From: Pseudomonadota bacterium
GTDB lineage: Bacteria; Pseudomonadota; Gammaproteobacteria; Burkholderiales; Burkholderiaceae_C
Direction of reading: 5' to 3'
Assembly: GCA_020161065.1 (NCBI GenBank)
Contig: JAIUPH010000033.1
Location: forward strand, 62,001 to 126,000
DNA: 64,000 nucleotides
A program made the position numbers and the translations under genes. Shown piece after piece: positions 8,171 through 16,201 of this stretch. Position 1 is the stretch's first letter. Every line of letters starts with the position of its first letter. The notes beneath the pieces were generated by a model. It worked only from the letters and a program-made list of their open reading frames with translations. It did no database searches and was not told where the DNA came from.

Positions 8171-8599
8171 TCACCAGCGGCGGTTGTCGCGGCGGTCGCG
8201 CCAGTCGGGGATGCCGTCGCGGTCGCGGTCGACGCCGCGGCCGTCCAGCCGGTTGTCGTGGCGGTCGTAGCGGTTGGGAATGCCGTCGTGGTCGCGGTCG
8301 TAGCCATAGCCGTAGCCGTAGGCGCGGCGGTCGTCATGGCGGCGGTGCCAGACCACCGGCGGCGGCGCGGCATACAGCGGCGCGGCATAGACCGGCGCCG
8401 TGTAGACCGGTTCACGGTAGACCGGCGCCGCCACGACGCGCGGCGCCGAGGCGACGACCAGCGGCAGGGGCAGCGGCGGCAGCGGCAGGCCGATCTGCAA
8501 CGACCATTGAACGCGTTCGCCGGCGTGCGCCGGCAGGCCGGCCAGCAGGCCGGTGGCGGCGAGCGCGGCGACGCAGAGAAGTTTGCGGCTGGTAGACAT
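8171..8599 (-). CDS. Small secreted protein with calcium-binding-like Asp-rich repeats
   Basis: The 142-residue product starts with a classical signal peptide (MSTSRKLLCVAALAATG, cleavage near AHA). A Pro/Val/Tyr-rich middle (PVYREPVYTAPVYAAPLYAAP) follows, then two copies of a D-x-D-x-DGIP motif (DRDHDGIPNRYD and DRDRDGIPDWRD) that resemble thrombospondin type 3 calcium loops. The C terminus is strongly charged. An AGGAG sits 6-7 nt upstream of the chosen ATG. Not recognised as a named family; inference is an exported, possibly surface-attached protein. Gap to the lipoprotein gene upstream is 145 bp, so it probably has its own promoter. Confidence 0.75.
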   Translation of the reverse strand: MSTSRKLLCVAALAATGLLAGLPAHAGERVQWSLQIGLPLPPLPLPLVVASAPRVVAAPVYREPVYTAPVYAAPLYAAPPPVVWHRRHDDRRAYGYGYGYDRDHDGIPNRYDRHDNRLDGRGVDRDRDGIPDWRDRRDNRRW

Positions 8600-8744
8600 T
8601 CGGTTGCTCCTTGGTGAAGACGGCGTGTCAGGCACGTGCTCCATTAACGGCGACCGGTGTCTCTGCGGCGACCGCCGTGCGCAAAGTTGGGTGAACGGCG
8701 GTAAGCAGGCCTTGGCGGCGGCGCGGCGGCGTGGCCGCGCCTCG

Positions 8745-9350
8745 TCAGCCGCCGGCCGCGATGCGGCGCGCCAGTTCCCACAGCGCCTGGCGGTGCGCGG
8801 CGACGAGGTCGTCGATCGACGCGCCGGCGGCCGGCACGCGCAGCTCGGCGACCTGCATCTGCGGCGGCCGCTGGCCCGTGGGATCGCTGACGCTCCAGCG
8901 CGCCCGCCAGCGCACGGCCTGCGCGGCGCCGGCGGTGTCGGCATCGGCCTCCAGCGCCAGCAGTTCGACGCGCAGCAGCCGCGTCGGCGTCCAGCCGGGC
9001 GGCAGCGGCGAGCCGGCAACCTGGGCCTCGCCCAGCAGCAGCGCCAGGTCTTGCCGCAGCAGCCGCGGCACGGCGTCGCGCAGCGACTCGGCCCAGCGGT
9101 GGCCCGACAGCGCCAGCACGCCGCTGCGGCCTTGCGGCAGCAGGATGGCCTCGCGATCCAGGTAGTCGGGCAGGCGCACCGGCTGCAGCAACTGCCAGCG
9201 TTCGGCCGACGGCGGCGGCGGCGTGAAGGGCTGCGGCGGCTCGGCGCGCAGCCGGTACAGCTGTACCGGCGGCGACTGGCCGCAGCCGGCCAGTGCCGGC
9301 AGCGCAAGCAGGGCCAGCAGCAACGGGCGGCGGCGGGGCAGGGCATTCAT
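8745..9350 (-). CDS. ABC-type transport auxiliary lipoprotein (PqiC/MlaB-like partner)
   Basis: A 201-residue protein with a lipoprotein signal peptide and lipobox LAGC (Cys ~23), followed by the VQLYRLRAEP start typical of the ABC auxiliary lipoprotein component family. It is the last gene of the minus-strand set ppx, mlaE, mlaF, mlaD. In related systems such lipoproteins work with the MCE protein to pass lipids between inner and outer membrane. The 42-bp gap after mlaD suggests cotranscription. No strong alternative reading. Confidence 0.85.
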   Translation of the reverse strand: MNALPRRRPLLLALLALPALAGCGQSPPVQLYRLRAEPPQPFTPPPPSAERWQLLQPVRLPDYLDREAILLPQGRSGVLALSGHRWAESLRDAVPRLLRQDLALLLGEAQVAGSPLPPGWTPTRLLRVELLALEADADTAGAAQAVRWRARWSVSDPTGQRPPQMQVAELRVPAAGASIDDLVAAHRQALWELARRIAAGG

Positions 9351-9392
9351 CGCGGCGGCTCGGGTCGAAGGTTGGTTCTGAAGCGCAGGCGC

Positions 9393-10454
9393 TCAAGGAT
9401 TGGCGGCGCGCCCGCGCAGCAGCGCCTCGGGCTGGCGCTGCAGCAGGTCGGCCAGGTCGCGCACCGCGCGCGAGGCGCGCGCGATGTCCTGCGTGGCGCG
9501 TTCGAACTGCGGCAGCAGCCCGGCGTCGTCGGTGGTGGCGCTTTGCAGCGCGGCGGCAGTGCGCGCCAGGTCGTCGGCGGCGCGCTGCACGCTTTGCAGC
9601 ATGGGCTGGGCCGCGTCGGCTGCGCGGTCGACGCGCGCCATGGTGCCGCTCACGCCGTCGGCGGCGCGGCCCACGCGGTCGACGGCGTCGCCGGCGCGCT
9701 CGGCCTGCGCGGCCCAGCGCGCGGCAGCTTCGCGGGTCTCGGCCAGCGTGCTTTGCAGCGCGCCGGTCAGCACGCCGCTGCGCTGGTTGACGTGGGCCAG
9801 CAACTGGCGCAACTCGCCGCTGGCGCTGGCCAGCTCGTCGAGCGTAGTCTGCAGCCGCGGGTTGGCGACGAGCTGGCGCGCGCCGGCGGCCACGGCGCTG
9901 ACGTCGGACACCAGCTTCTCGAAGTCGAGGTTGCGCAACTGCTTCTGCAGCGCCTGCACCGGCGAGGGCAGCGTGGGGATCTCGGTCAGCGTGCCGTCGC
10001 CGCGCTGCGGCGGCCGCTGCGGCGGCGCGGCCGCGCCGGGGGCCGGCGCGCGCAGGTCGAGGTCGACGTAGAGCAGCCCGGTCAGCAGGCTTTGCGTGCC
10101 GAGCTGCGCGCTCAGCCCTTGCGCCACCAGGTCGGCCACGGTGACGCCGCTGTCGTGGCCTTTCACGTCGTCGATGCGGGCGCGCTCGATCTCCAGCACC
10201 ACGGGGATCGCGTAGCGCCCGGGCTGGCCCTGGTAGACGACGCCGATCTCGACCACGCTGCCCAGCCGCACGCCGCGAAAGACCACCGGCGCGCCGACCT
10301 GCAGCCCGTAGACCGAGCCTTCGAAGTGCGCCAGCGCGCGCTCGCGGCCGGCGAACAGCCGGCCTTCGGTGAAGGCGTAGACGGCGGCCGCCAGCAGCGC
10401 CACGCCGCCCAGCAGGAACAGCCCGATGCGGGTGGGATGGGCCTTGCGCTTCAT
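9393..10454 (-). CDS. MCE/MlaD family lipid-binding protein
   Basis: The 353-residue protein has an N-terminal membrane anchor (IGLFLLGGVALLAAAVYAF), one MCE domain (~40-115, with GAPVVFRGVRLGSV) and a long helical C-terminal region, rich in Gln, Ala and Asp, likely coiled coil. It would be the periplasmic substrate-binding part of the lipid ABC transporter encoded upstream. Its ATG overlaps the stop of the ATPase gene (ATGA, 10451-10454). It is longer than E. coli MlaD (about 180 residues) and more like PqiB/Mam-type single-MCE proteins of other transporters, so no gene symbol is assigned. Confidence 0.9.
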   Translation of the reverse strand: MKRKAHPTRIGLFLLGGVALLAAAVYAFTEGRLFAGRERALAHFEGSVYGLQVGAPVVFRGVRLGSVVEIGVVYQGQPGRYAIPVVLEIERARIDDVKGHDSGVTVADLVAQGLSAQLGTQSLLTGLLYVDLDLRAPAPGAAAPPQRPPQRGDGTLTEIPTLPSPVQALQKQLRNLDFEKLVSDVSAVAAGARQLVANPRLQTTLDELASASGELRQLLAHVNQRSGVLTGALQSTLAETREAAARWAAQAERAGDAVDRVGRAADGVSGTMARVDRAADAAQPMLQSVQRAADDLARTAAALQSATTDDAGLLPQFERATQDIARASRAVRDLADLLQRQPEALLRGRAANP

Positions 10455-11233
10455 GGCCGCGGCGCCGGCGTGCTGCCGCGGCGCAGGAACTCGCGAACGC
10501 GCGGCGGGCCGTGGTCGGCCAGGACGTCGGGGGCATCGAGGGCGAGCATGGTCTTGTCCTGAGGGTCGAGGTAGAGCGCGCGGTCGGCCACCGCGAAGAT
10601 GCTGTCGATCGCATGGCTGACCATCACGACCGTGGTGCCGAGGTTGCGCCGCAGGTTGAGTATGAGCCCGTCGAGCCGCGCGCTGCTCAAGGGGTCGAGA
10701 CCCGAGGAGGGTTCATCGAGGTACAGCAGCTCGGGGTCGAGCGCCAGCGCGCGGGCGATGGCGGCGCGCTTGCGCATGCCGCCGCTCAGCTCGGCGGGTT
10801 CCAGGTCGAAGGCGTCGGCCAGGCCGACCAGCGCCAGCTTCCACTGCGCGCGCAGGCGTCGCTCGGCGGCGCGCTGGCGGCTGAACAGGCGCAGCGGCAG
10901 CATGACGTTCTCGCCGACGCTCATCGAGCTCCACAGCGCGCCCGACTGGAACATCACGCCGAAGCGGCGGCGCAGCTCGGCCAGCGTTTCGTCGTCGCAC
11001 TCGTTGAGGTCCTGGCCGCCATACAGCACCTGGCCGGCGGCCGGCACCTGCAGGCCGATCATGTGGCGCAGCAGCGTGCTCTTGCCGCAGCCGCTGGGGC
11101 CCATGATGGCCAACACCTCGCCGCGGCGCACGTCGAACTGCAGGTCGCGCTGCACCACGTCGTCGCCGAAGGCCATGGTCAGGCCGATCACCTGCACCAG
11201 CGGCGCGCGGTCGGGCGGCGGCGCTTCGTCCAT
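10451..11233 (-). CDS. ABC transporter ATP-binding protein, MlaF-like
   Basis: A 260-residue ATPase with Walker A GPSGCGKST (~40), Q-loop MFQSGALW (~92), signature LSGGMRKR (~143) and Walker B LLYLDEPSSGLD (~163). The GALWSSMSVGENV sequence after the Q-loop is typical of the MlaF/Mkl group that drives lipid transport with MCE proteins. Its ATG shares one base with the TGA of the upstream permease gene (TGATG), so it is coupled to it. The direction of lipid movement is not predictable from sequence. Confidence 0.93.
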   Translation of the reverse strand: MDEAPPPDRAPLVQVIGLTMAFGDDVVQRDLQFDVRRGEVLAIMGPSGCGKSTLLRHMIGLQVPAAGQVLYGGQDLNECDDETLAELRRRFGVMFQSGALWSSMSVGENVMLPLRLFSRQRAAERRLRAQWKLALVGLADAFDLEPAELSGGMRKRAAIARALALDPELLYLDEPSSGLDPLSSARLDGLILNLRRNLGTTVVMVSHAIDSIFAVADRALYLDPQDKTMLALDAPDVLADHGPPRVREFLRRGSTPAPRP

Positions 11234-12408
11234 CACAGCCCCAGGCTCTGGAACAGCACGGTGCTGGCCGACGCGGCGATGACGATCCACAGCAGCGCCT
11301 TGACCACCGCGGTGGTGGTGGCGGCGCCCACCGCCTGCGCGTCGCGGCCGGCGTACAGGCCTTCGCGGCAGCCGGCCAGCGCCACCAGGCCGATGTACAT
11401 CGTGCCCTTGAAGAGGCCGATGGTGACGTGCGTGGCGTTCAGCGCCGCCAGGCACTGGTTGAGGTACTCGCGCGCCGGCACGCCGTAGATGCCCACCACC
11501 GGCGGCAGCCCGGCCAGCACGCCCACCAGCGCGGCGTAGGCGATGAGCAGCGGCGCCACCGCCAGCAGCGCCAGCAGGCGCGGCAGCACCAGGTACTCGA
11601 TGGGGTCGATGCCGAGCGCGCGCAGCGCATCGATCTCCTCGTTGGCCTGCATGCTGCCGATCTGCGCCGCGTAGGCCGCGCCGATGCGGCCGGCGAGGAT
11701 CACGCCGGTCATCAGGCTGGCCAGCTCGCGCACCACGCCGACGGCCACCACGTCGGCGATGAAGGTCTGCGCGCCGATGCGCTGCAGTTGCGCGCCGCCC
11801 ATGTAGGCCAGCATCAGGCCGATCAGGAAGCAGGTCAGCGAGACGATGGGCAGCGACATCGGCCCGGCCACGTCGATCTGGCGCAGCAGGTCGGCGCCGC
11901 GCATCGTGGTGCGCCCGCGCAGCAGCCGGCCGAGCGCCAGCACCACCTCGCCGATGAACGAGGCGGTGTTCAAGGCCTGGCGCCAGCGCTCGCGCAGCAT
12001 CTGCACGAGGCCGGGCGCCGCCAGCTCGGCGGGCACTTCGTCGGCGCCGCCGCCTTCGGCCGGCAGCGCCAGCTCCAGCGGCGAGCGCAAGGCCTCGGGC
12101 AGCGCGGCGAAGTCCAGCCGCACGCCTTCGCGCCGCAGCGGCGCCAGCAGCGCCCACAGGCGCGGCGCGGTGTCGGCGTCGTAGTGCTGCAGGCCGCTGG
12201 CGTCGATGCGCAGCGTGTCGCCGCTGCCCGGCCGCGCCTCGGGTTCGGCCTCGGCTTTGGGCTTCGGCCTGGGCCGGGGCATCAGCGCCACCAGCGCGCC
12301 GCCCTTGACCGGGCGGCCGCGCCAGTCGCCCAGCAGCTTGAGCGTCCAGCCGTCGTCGGCGCGCACCCATTCCAGCAGCTTGGGGGCAGCGGCGGGGGCG
12401 GGCTTCAT
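11233..12408 (-). CDS. MlaE-family lipid ABC permease with N-terminal STAS-like domain
   Basis: The 391-residue protein fuses an N-terminal STAS/MlaB-like region (~1-115; LRIDASGLQHYDADTAPRLW) to an MlaE permease with five or six membrane segments (~140-390; GAAYAAQIGSMQANEEIDALRALGIDP is split here as GAAYAAQIGSMQANEE plus IDALRALGIDP, the family signature). In E. coli the STAS subunit MlaB is a separate cytoplasmic protein regulating MlaF; here it is joined to the permease. Gene order on the minus strand is ppx, this gene, ATPase, MCE protein, lipoprotein, with near-zero spacing. Confidence 0.9.
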   Translation of the reverse strand: MKPAPAAAPKLLEWVRADDGWTLKLLGDWRGRPVKGGALVALMPRPRPKPKAEAEPEARPGSGDTLRIDASGLQHYDADTAPRLWALLAPLRREGVRLDFAALPEALRSPLELALPAEGGGADEVPAELAAPGLVQMLRERWRQALNTASFIGEVVLALGRLLRGRTTMRGADLLRQIDVAGPMSLPIVSLTCFLIGLMLAYMGGAQLQRIGAQTFIADVVAVGVVRELASLMTGVILAGRIGAAYAAQIGSMQANEEIDALRALGIDPIEYLVLPRLLALLAVAPLLIAYAALVGVLAGLPPVVGIYGVPAREYLNQCLAALNATHVTIGLFKGTMYIGLVALAGCREGLYAGRDAQAVGAATTTAVVKALLWIVIAASASTVLFQSLGL

Positions 12409-12438
12409 CGGGTGAGTGCTTGCCTTGGCCTGCGGGCC

Positions 12439-13956
12439 TCAGGCTTCGGGCAGCAGCAGCCGCAGCGGCCCGTGGCGCTGCCAGGCCGCGGCCTCTTCGT
12501 GCAGCAGGAACAGCAGCCGTTCGCGCTGCGCCGCCCAGCCGGCCTTCCAGCTCAGGCGCGCGTCGTGGCCGTCGGCCTGCAGGCGCAAGGCCTTGGGCGC
12601 CAGCGGCTGGCGCGCGTGGCAGGCGATGACGGCCAGCCGCAGGCACAGCACCTGCCAGGCGAAGCCGGCCTGCGCCAGCGCCGGCTCCAGCTTGCGCAGC
12701 CCGCCGCGCTGGCCCAGCACCAGCTCGCCGATGCGCCGCTGCTGGCTTTGCGAGAAGCCGGGCGCGTCGACATGCGTCATCAGGTAGGCGCTGTGGCGGT
12801 GGTGGTCGTGGTGCGACACGCACAGCCCCAGCTCGTGCAGCTCGGCGGCCCAGCCCAGCTCGCGCCGCGCGGCGTCGTCGGCGGCCGGGCAGGCCTGGGC
12901 GTAGAGCGCCAGCGCCAGTGCGGCGACGCGCGCCGCCTGCTCGCGGTCGACCGCGAAGCGGCGCTGCAGCTCGGCCACCGAGGCGTCGCGCAGGTCGGCG
13001 TGGCGGTGCGCCTGCGCGGCCTGGTGGCGCTGCTGCAGGTCGACGATGACGCCCTGGCGCAAGGCGCCCTTGGCCGGCCGCAGGTGCTCGATGCCGAACT
13101 GCGCCGCCAGCGTGTAGAGGATGGCCAGGCCGCCGCCGATCACCGCCTTGCGCTCGGGCCGCAGGCCGGGCAGTTCGAGGCGGTCGACGTGGCCGGCGGC
13201 GATGCAGCGCTCGATGCACCAGCGCAGGCCTTCGGGCGTGATGCGGCCGTCGCCGCGGCCGCTGTCGCGCAGCATCTGCGCCACCGCGCCGGCGGTGCCG
13301 CTGGAGCCCAGCGCCTCGTCCCACAGCGGGCGGCGGAAGGTCTGCAGCGCTTCTTCGAACTCGGCGCCGGCGGCCACCTGCGCGGCGCGGAAGGCGTTGG
13401 CGCTGAAGCGGCCGTCGGCGAAGTAGCGCATCGACAGGCTGACCGAGCCGACGACGAAGGACTCGGCCACGCGCGGCAGCCGGCCCTCGCCGAGGATCAG
13501 CTCGGTCGAGCGGCCGCCGATGTCGACCACCAGCCGCGGCCCCTCGGGCGGCTGCAGCTGGGCCACGCCGGCGTAGATCAGCCGCGCTTCCTCGCGCCCG
13601 CTGATCACCTCGATCGGGTAGCCCAGCGCGGCCTCGCCGCGCAGCAGGAAGTCGTTGCGGTTGCGCGCCTCGCGCAGCGTCTGCGTGGCCACCGCGCGCA
13701 CCTGCGCCGGCGGCAGGCCGTGCAGCCGCGCGGCAAAGCGGCGCAGGCAGGCCAGGCCGCGCTCGGCGGCCTCGTCGGTCAGCAGGCCGTCGGCGTCGAG
13801 CCCGCCGCCCAGGCGCACCGTCTCCTTCAGGTAGTCCAGCCGGCGGTAGCGGCCGCGCTGCAACTGCGCCAGTTCGAGCCGGAAGCTGTTGGATCCCATG
13901 TCCACCGCAGCCAGCACGCGGTCTTCGGTCGGGGCGGTCTCGGGCGGCACGGGCAT
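12439..13956 (-). CDS. ppx: Ppx/GppA exopolyphosphatase family protein
   Basis: Removes terminal phosphate from polyphosphate or from pppGpp. The 505-residue protein has the ASKHA phosphate loops AAVDMGSNSFRLELA (~16-30) and VVDIGGRSTELILG (~145) and a C-terminal HD-like region with HELGLCVSHHDHHRHSAYL (~390), which matches Ppx more than the shorter Ppx2 type. The ATG at 13956 was chosen because the longer frame upstream overlaps the divergent hydrolase. CACAAT ends 6 nt before this ATG. Ppx and GppA functions overlap, so the symbol is a best guess. It lies 30 bp before the lipid-transporter genes. Confidence 0.85.
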   Translation of the reverse strand: MPVPPETAPTEDRVLAAVDMGSNSFRLELAQLQRGRYRRLDYLKETVRLGGGLDADGLLTDEAAERGLACLRRFAARLHGLPPAQVRAVATQTLREARNRNDFLLRGEAALGYPIEVISGREEARLIYAGVAQLQPPEGPRLVVDIGGRSTELILGEGRLPRVAESFVVGSVSLSMRYFADGRFSANAFRAAQVAAGAEFEEALQTFRRPLWDEALGSSGTAGAVAQMLRDSGRGDGRITPEGLRWCIERCIAAGHVDRLELPGLRPERKAVIGGGLAILYTLAAQFGIEHLRPAKGALRQGVIVDLQQRHQAAQAHRHADLRDASVAELQRRFAVDREQAARVAALALALYAQACPAADDAARRELGWAAELHELGLCVSHHDHHRHSAYLMTHVDAPGFSQSQQRRIGELVLGQRGGLRKLEPALAQAGFAWQVLCLRLAVIACHARQPLAPKALRLQADGHDARLSWKAGWAAQRERLLFLLHEEAAAWQRHGPLRLLLPEA

Positions 13957-14023
13957 GGCGGCATTGTGCCGGGCGCTGCCTACAATCCGCCGCCTTTGTC
14001 GTCGCAGCGGGGAACGCAGCCAC
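13957..14023. promoter_or_regulatory. Divergent ppx / dienelactone hydrolase promoter region
   Basis: A TACAAT hexamer (13981-13986, plus strand) fits a -10 for the hydrolase gene with a ~30-nt leader containing a weak GGGGAA SD. On the minus strand CACAAT (13968-13963) lies 6 nt before the ppx ATG, fitting a leaderless start. -35 elements are not obvious. Confidence 0.4.
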
Positions 14024-14890
14024 ATGAGCCTGAAGCAGGAACTCGACAGCCTGGTGCCCGGCCAGGACTTTTCGCGCCGCCATTTCGTGCGCGCCTCGGT
14101 GGGCAGCGGCTTTGCCGCCGCCGTGCTGCCGGTGGTGGCGCAGACGCAGACCAAGACGCCGAGCGACGGCCTGGTGACCGGCGAAGTGATGATCCCCGTC
14201 GGCGCCTTCAAGATGCCGGCCTACCGCGCCGCGCCGGCGGGCAGGGCCAACGCGCCGGTGGTGCTGGTGGTGAGCGAGATCTTCGGCGTGCACGAGCACA
14301 TTGCCGACGTGGCGCGGCGTTTCGCCAAGGCCGGCTACTTCGCCGTGGCGCCCGAGCTGTTCGTGCGCCAGGGCGACGCCGGCAGCTACGGCGAGATCGC
14401 CAAGCTGGTGAGCGAAGTGGTCAACAAGACCCCCGACGCGCAGGTGATGAGCGACCTCGACGCCGCCGTGGCCTGGGCGCGCAGCGAAGGCGCCGACGCC
14501 GGCCGCCTGGGCATCACCGGCTTTTGCTGGGGCGGGCGCATCACCTGGATGTATGCCGCGCACAACCCGGCGCTGAAGGCGGCGGTGGCCTGGTACGGGC
14601 CGGTGGCGCGCGCCTACCACGCGGGCGATGCGTCGGCGCTGGACGTGGCCGCGCGCATCAAGGCGCCGGTGCTGGGCCTGTACGGCGGCGACGACGGCGG
14701 CATCCCCAACGACACCGTCGAGAAGATGCGCGCCGCGCTGAAGGCCGCCGGCAACACGGGCAGCGAACTGGTGATCTACCCCGGCATGCCGCACGCCTTC
14801 CACGCCGACTACCGCCCCAGCTACCGCAAGGACGCGGCCGAGGACGGCTGGAAGCGCTGCCTGGCCTGGTTCGGCCGGTACCTGGCTTGA
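14024..14890 (+). CDS. Dienelactone hydrolase family protein, Tat-exported
   Basis: An alpha/beta hydrolase of 288 residues with a twin-arginine signal (SRRHFVRASVGSGFAAAV, RR at 18-19). The nucleophile is C168 in GFCWGGR; the conserved His lies in PHAFHADYRP (~256) and an Asp in YGGDDGG. Dienelactone hydrolases open lactones in aromatic catabolism, but family members with a Tat signal act in the periplasm on undefined esters. The next gene starts inside its stop codon (TTGA overlap), so it is cotranscribed with the ZIP transporter. Confidence 0.88.
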   Translation: MSLKQELDSLVPGQDFSRRHFVRASVGSGFAAAVLPVVAQTQTKTPSDGLVTGEVMIPVGAFKMPAYRAAPAGRANAPVVLVVSEIFGVHEHIADVARRFAKAGYFAVAPELFVRQGDAGSYGEIAKLVSEVVNKTPDAQVMSDLDAAVAWARSEGADAGRLGITGFCWGGRITWMYAAHNPALKAAVAWYGPVARAYHAGDASALDVAARIKAPVLGLYGGDDGGIPNDTVEKMRAALKAAGNTGSELVIYPGMPHAFHADYRPSYRKDAAEDGWKRCLAWFGRYLA

Positions 14891-15678
14891 CGCTGCTCTA
14901 CATCGTCGCGGCCACGCTGGCCGGCGGCCTGCTGTCGGTGCTGATCGCCGCCGGCCTCAACGAGTTGGTGCTGGTGCGCCTGGTGCGCAACCTGGTGAGC
15001 CTGTCCACCGGCATCCTGCTGGGCACCGCGCTGCTGCAGATCCTGCCCGAGGCCTTCGAGAGCAAGGCCGAGCCGCAGGCGCTGTTCGCCACGCTGCTGG
15101 CCGGGCTGATGTTCTTCTTCCTGCTGGAGAAGGCCGAGCTGTACCGCCATGGCCACCACCACGAGGGCGACGATCCGCACCACCACCACCACCACGGCTT
15201 CGACGCCGAGCAGGCCGGCCGCGGCGGCTGGAGCGTGCTGCTGGGCGACAGCATCCACAACTTCTGCGATGGCGTGATCATCGCCGCCGCCTTCCTGACC
15301 GACACCCAGCTCGGCGTGGCCACCGCGGCGGCCATCATCGCCCACGAGATCCCGCAGGAGGTGGGCGACTTCATCGTGCTGATCAACGCCGGCCTGAGCC
15401 GCGCGCGCGCGCTGGCCTACAACGCGATGTCGGGCCTGGCCGCGGTGGCCGGCGGCGTGCTGGGCTACTTCGTCGTCGGCCCCTGGAAGGCGCTGTTCCC
15501 GTACCTGCTGGTGGTGGCCGCCAGCAGCTTCGTCTACGTGGCGGTGGCCGACCTGATGCCGCAGCTGCAGCGCCGGCTGTCATGGCGCGACACGGCGGCG
15601 CAGCTCGGCTGGCTGAGCGCCGGGCTGGGCATCGTGCTGCTGATCACCCACTACGCGCTGGAAGGGCACGGGCACTGA
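14887..15678 (+). CDS. ZIP family metal transporter
   Basis: About eight membrane segments over 263 residues with a cytoplasmic His-rich loop (HGHHHEG, then six consecutive His, ~88-103). The metal-site motifs are HNFCDG in TM4 (~120) and HEIPQEVGDF in TM5 (~155), matching the HNxxDG and HExPxE patterns of ZIP transporters of zinc, iron or manganese. The start is taken as TTG at 14887, overlapping the previous stop as TTGA, because no ATG or GTG exists before the second membrane helix. It ends 27 bp from the convergent uspA-like gene. Confidence 0.9.
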   Translation: MTLLYIVAATLAGGLLSVLIAAGLNELVLVRLVRNLVSLSTGILLGTALLQILPEAFESKAEPQALFATLLAGLMFFFLLEKAELYRHGHHHEGDDPHHHHHHGFDAEQAGRGGWSVLLGDSIHNFCDGVIIAAAFLTDTQLGVATAAAIIAHEIPQEVGDFIVLINAGLSRARALAYNAMSGLAAVAGGVLGYFVVGPWKALFPYLLVVAASSFVYVAVADLMPQLQRRLSWRDTAAQLGWLSAGLGIVLLITHYALEGHGH

Positions 15679-15704
15679 GCCGGCCCGTGCCGCGCTAACG
15701 CGGC
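15665..15704. terminator. Candidate convergent terminator hairpins
   Basis: Two adjacent stems lie between the convergent ZIP and UspA genes: GGCACGGG/CCCGTGCC (15665-15672 with 15684-15691, loop holding the ZIP stop codon) and GCCGCG/CGCGGC (15689-15694 with 15699-15704). They share bases, so only one forms at a time. There is no T-tract on either strand, so termination is an inference. Confidence 0.4.
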
Positions 15705-15705
15705 A

Positions 15706-16140
15706 TCAGCGCACCACCAGCACCGGCAGCACGCTGTGCGTCAGCACCTTCTGCGTCTCGCTGCCCAGCAGCAGCGCGCTGACGCCGCGGCGGCCGTGCG
15801 AAGCCATCACCAGCAGGTCGGCGTCCTGCGCCTTGGCGTGGTCGAGGATGGCTTCCCACGGGTGCAGCGCTTCCACCGTGTGGCCGCTGCACTTGACGCC
15901 GGCGGCGGTGGCGGCGTCGATCACCGTCTTCACGTTGCCGGCGGCGATGCGTTCCTGCGCGTCGTAGAACTCCTGCGGCGGCACCGGCTGCATCTCGGAG
16001 ATGGCGCTGTAGGGGAAGGGCTCCTTGACGCCGATGGTCAGCAACTCGGCGCCGCACAGCTTGGCCAGGCTGAGGGCGGTCTGCACGGCCTTGCCGGTGA
16101 TCTCGGAACCGTCGGTGGGGACGAGGATGCGCTTGTACAT
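15706..16140 (-). CDS. Universal stress protein, UspA family
   Basis: A single-domain 144-residue Usp protein beginning MYKRILVPTDGSE, with the nucleotide-binding C-terminal motif GRRGVSALLLGSETQKVL (~120-138), equivalent to the G-2x-G-9x-G-S/T loop that binds ATP. AAGGAG is placed 7 nt before the ATG, so an upstream extension of the frame is not used. It stands downstream of a membrane-protein gene with a 61-bp gap and is convergent to the ZIP transporter. Confidence 0.92.
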   Translation of the reverse strand: MYKRILVPTDGSEITGKAVQTALSLAKLCGAELLTIGVKEPFPYSAISEMQPVPPQEFYDAQERIAAGNVKTVIDAATAAGVKCSGHTVEALHPWEAILDHAKAQDADLLVMASHGRRGVSALLLGSETQKVLTHSVLPVLVVR

Positions 16141-16201
16141 GCTGAACTCCTTGGTGACGACTGCAGTGTTGCCCGATTGGAGCGTTCGCTTGTGACCGTC
16201 G

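Noticed and set aside
8553-10562. Plus-strand frame of 669 codons opposite the lipid-transporter genes
   Set aside because: Composition is that of a shadow (Arg, Gln, Ala, His), and the minus-strand genes have clear domains.
11428-14886. Long upstream extension of the ZIP transporter frame
   Set aside because: The extension runs antisense to mlaE and ppx and through the hydrolase gene; the ZIP protein starts at the TTG in 14887.
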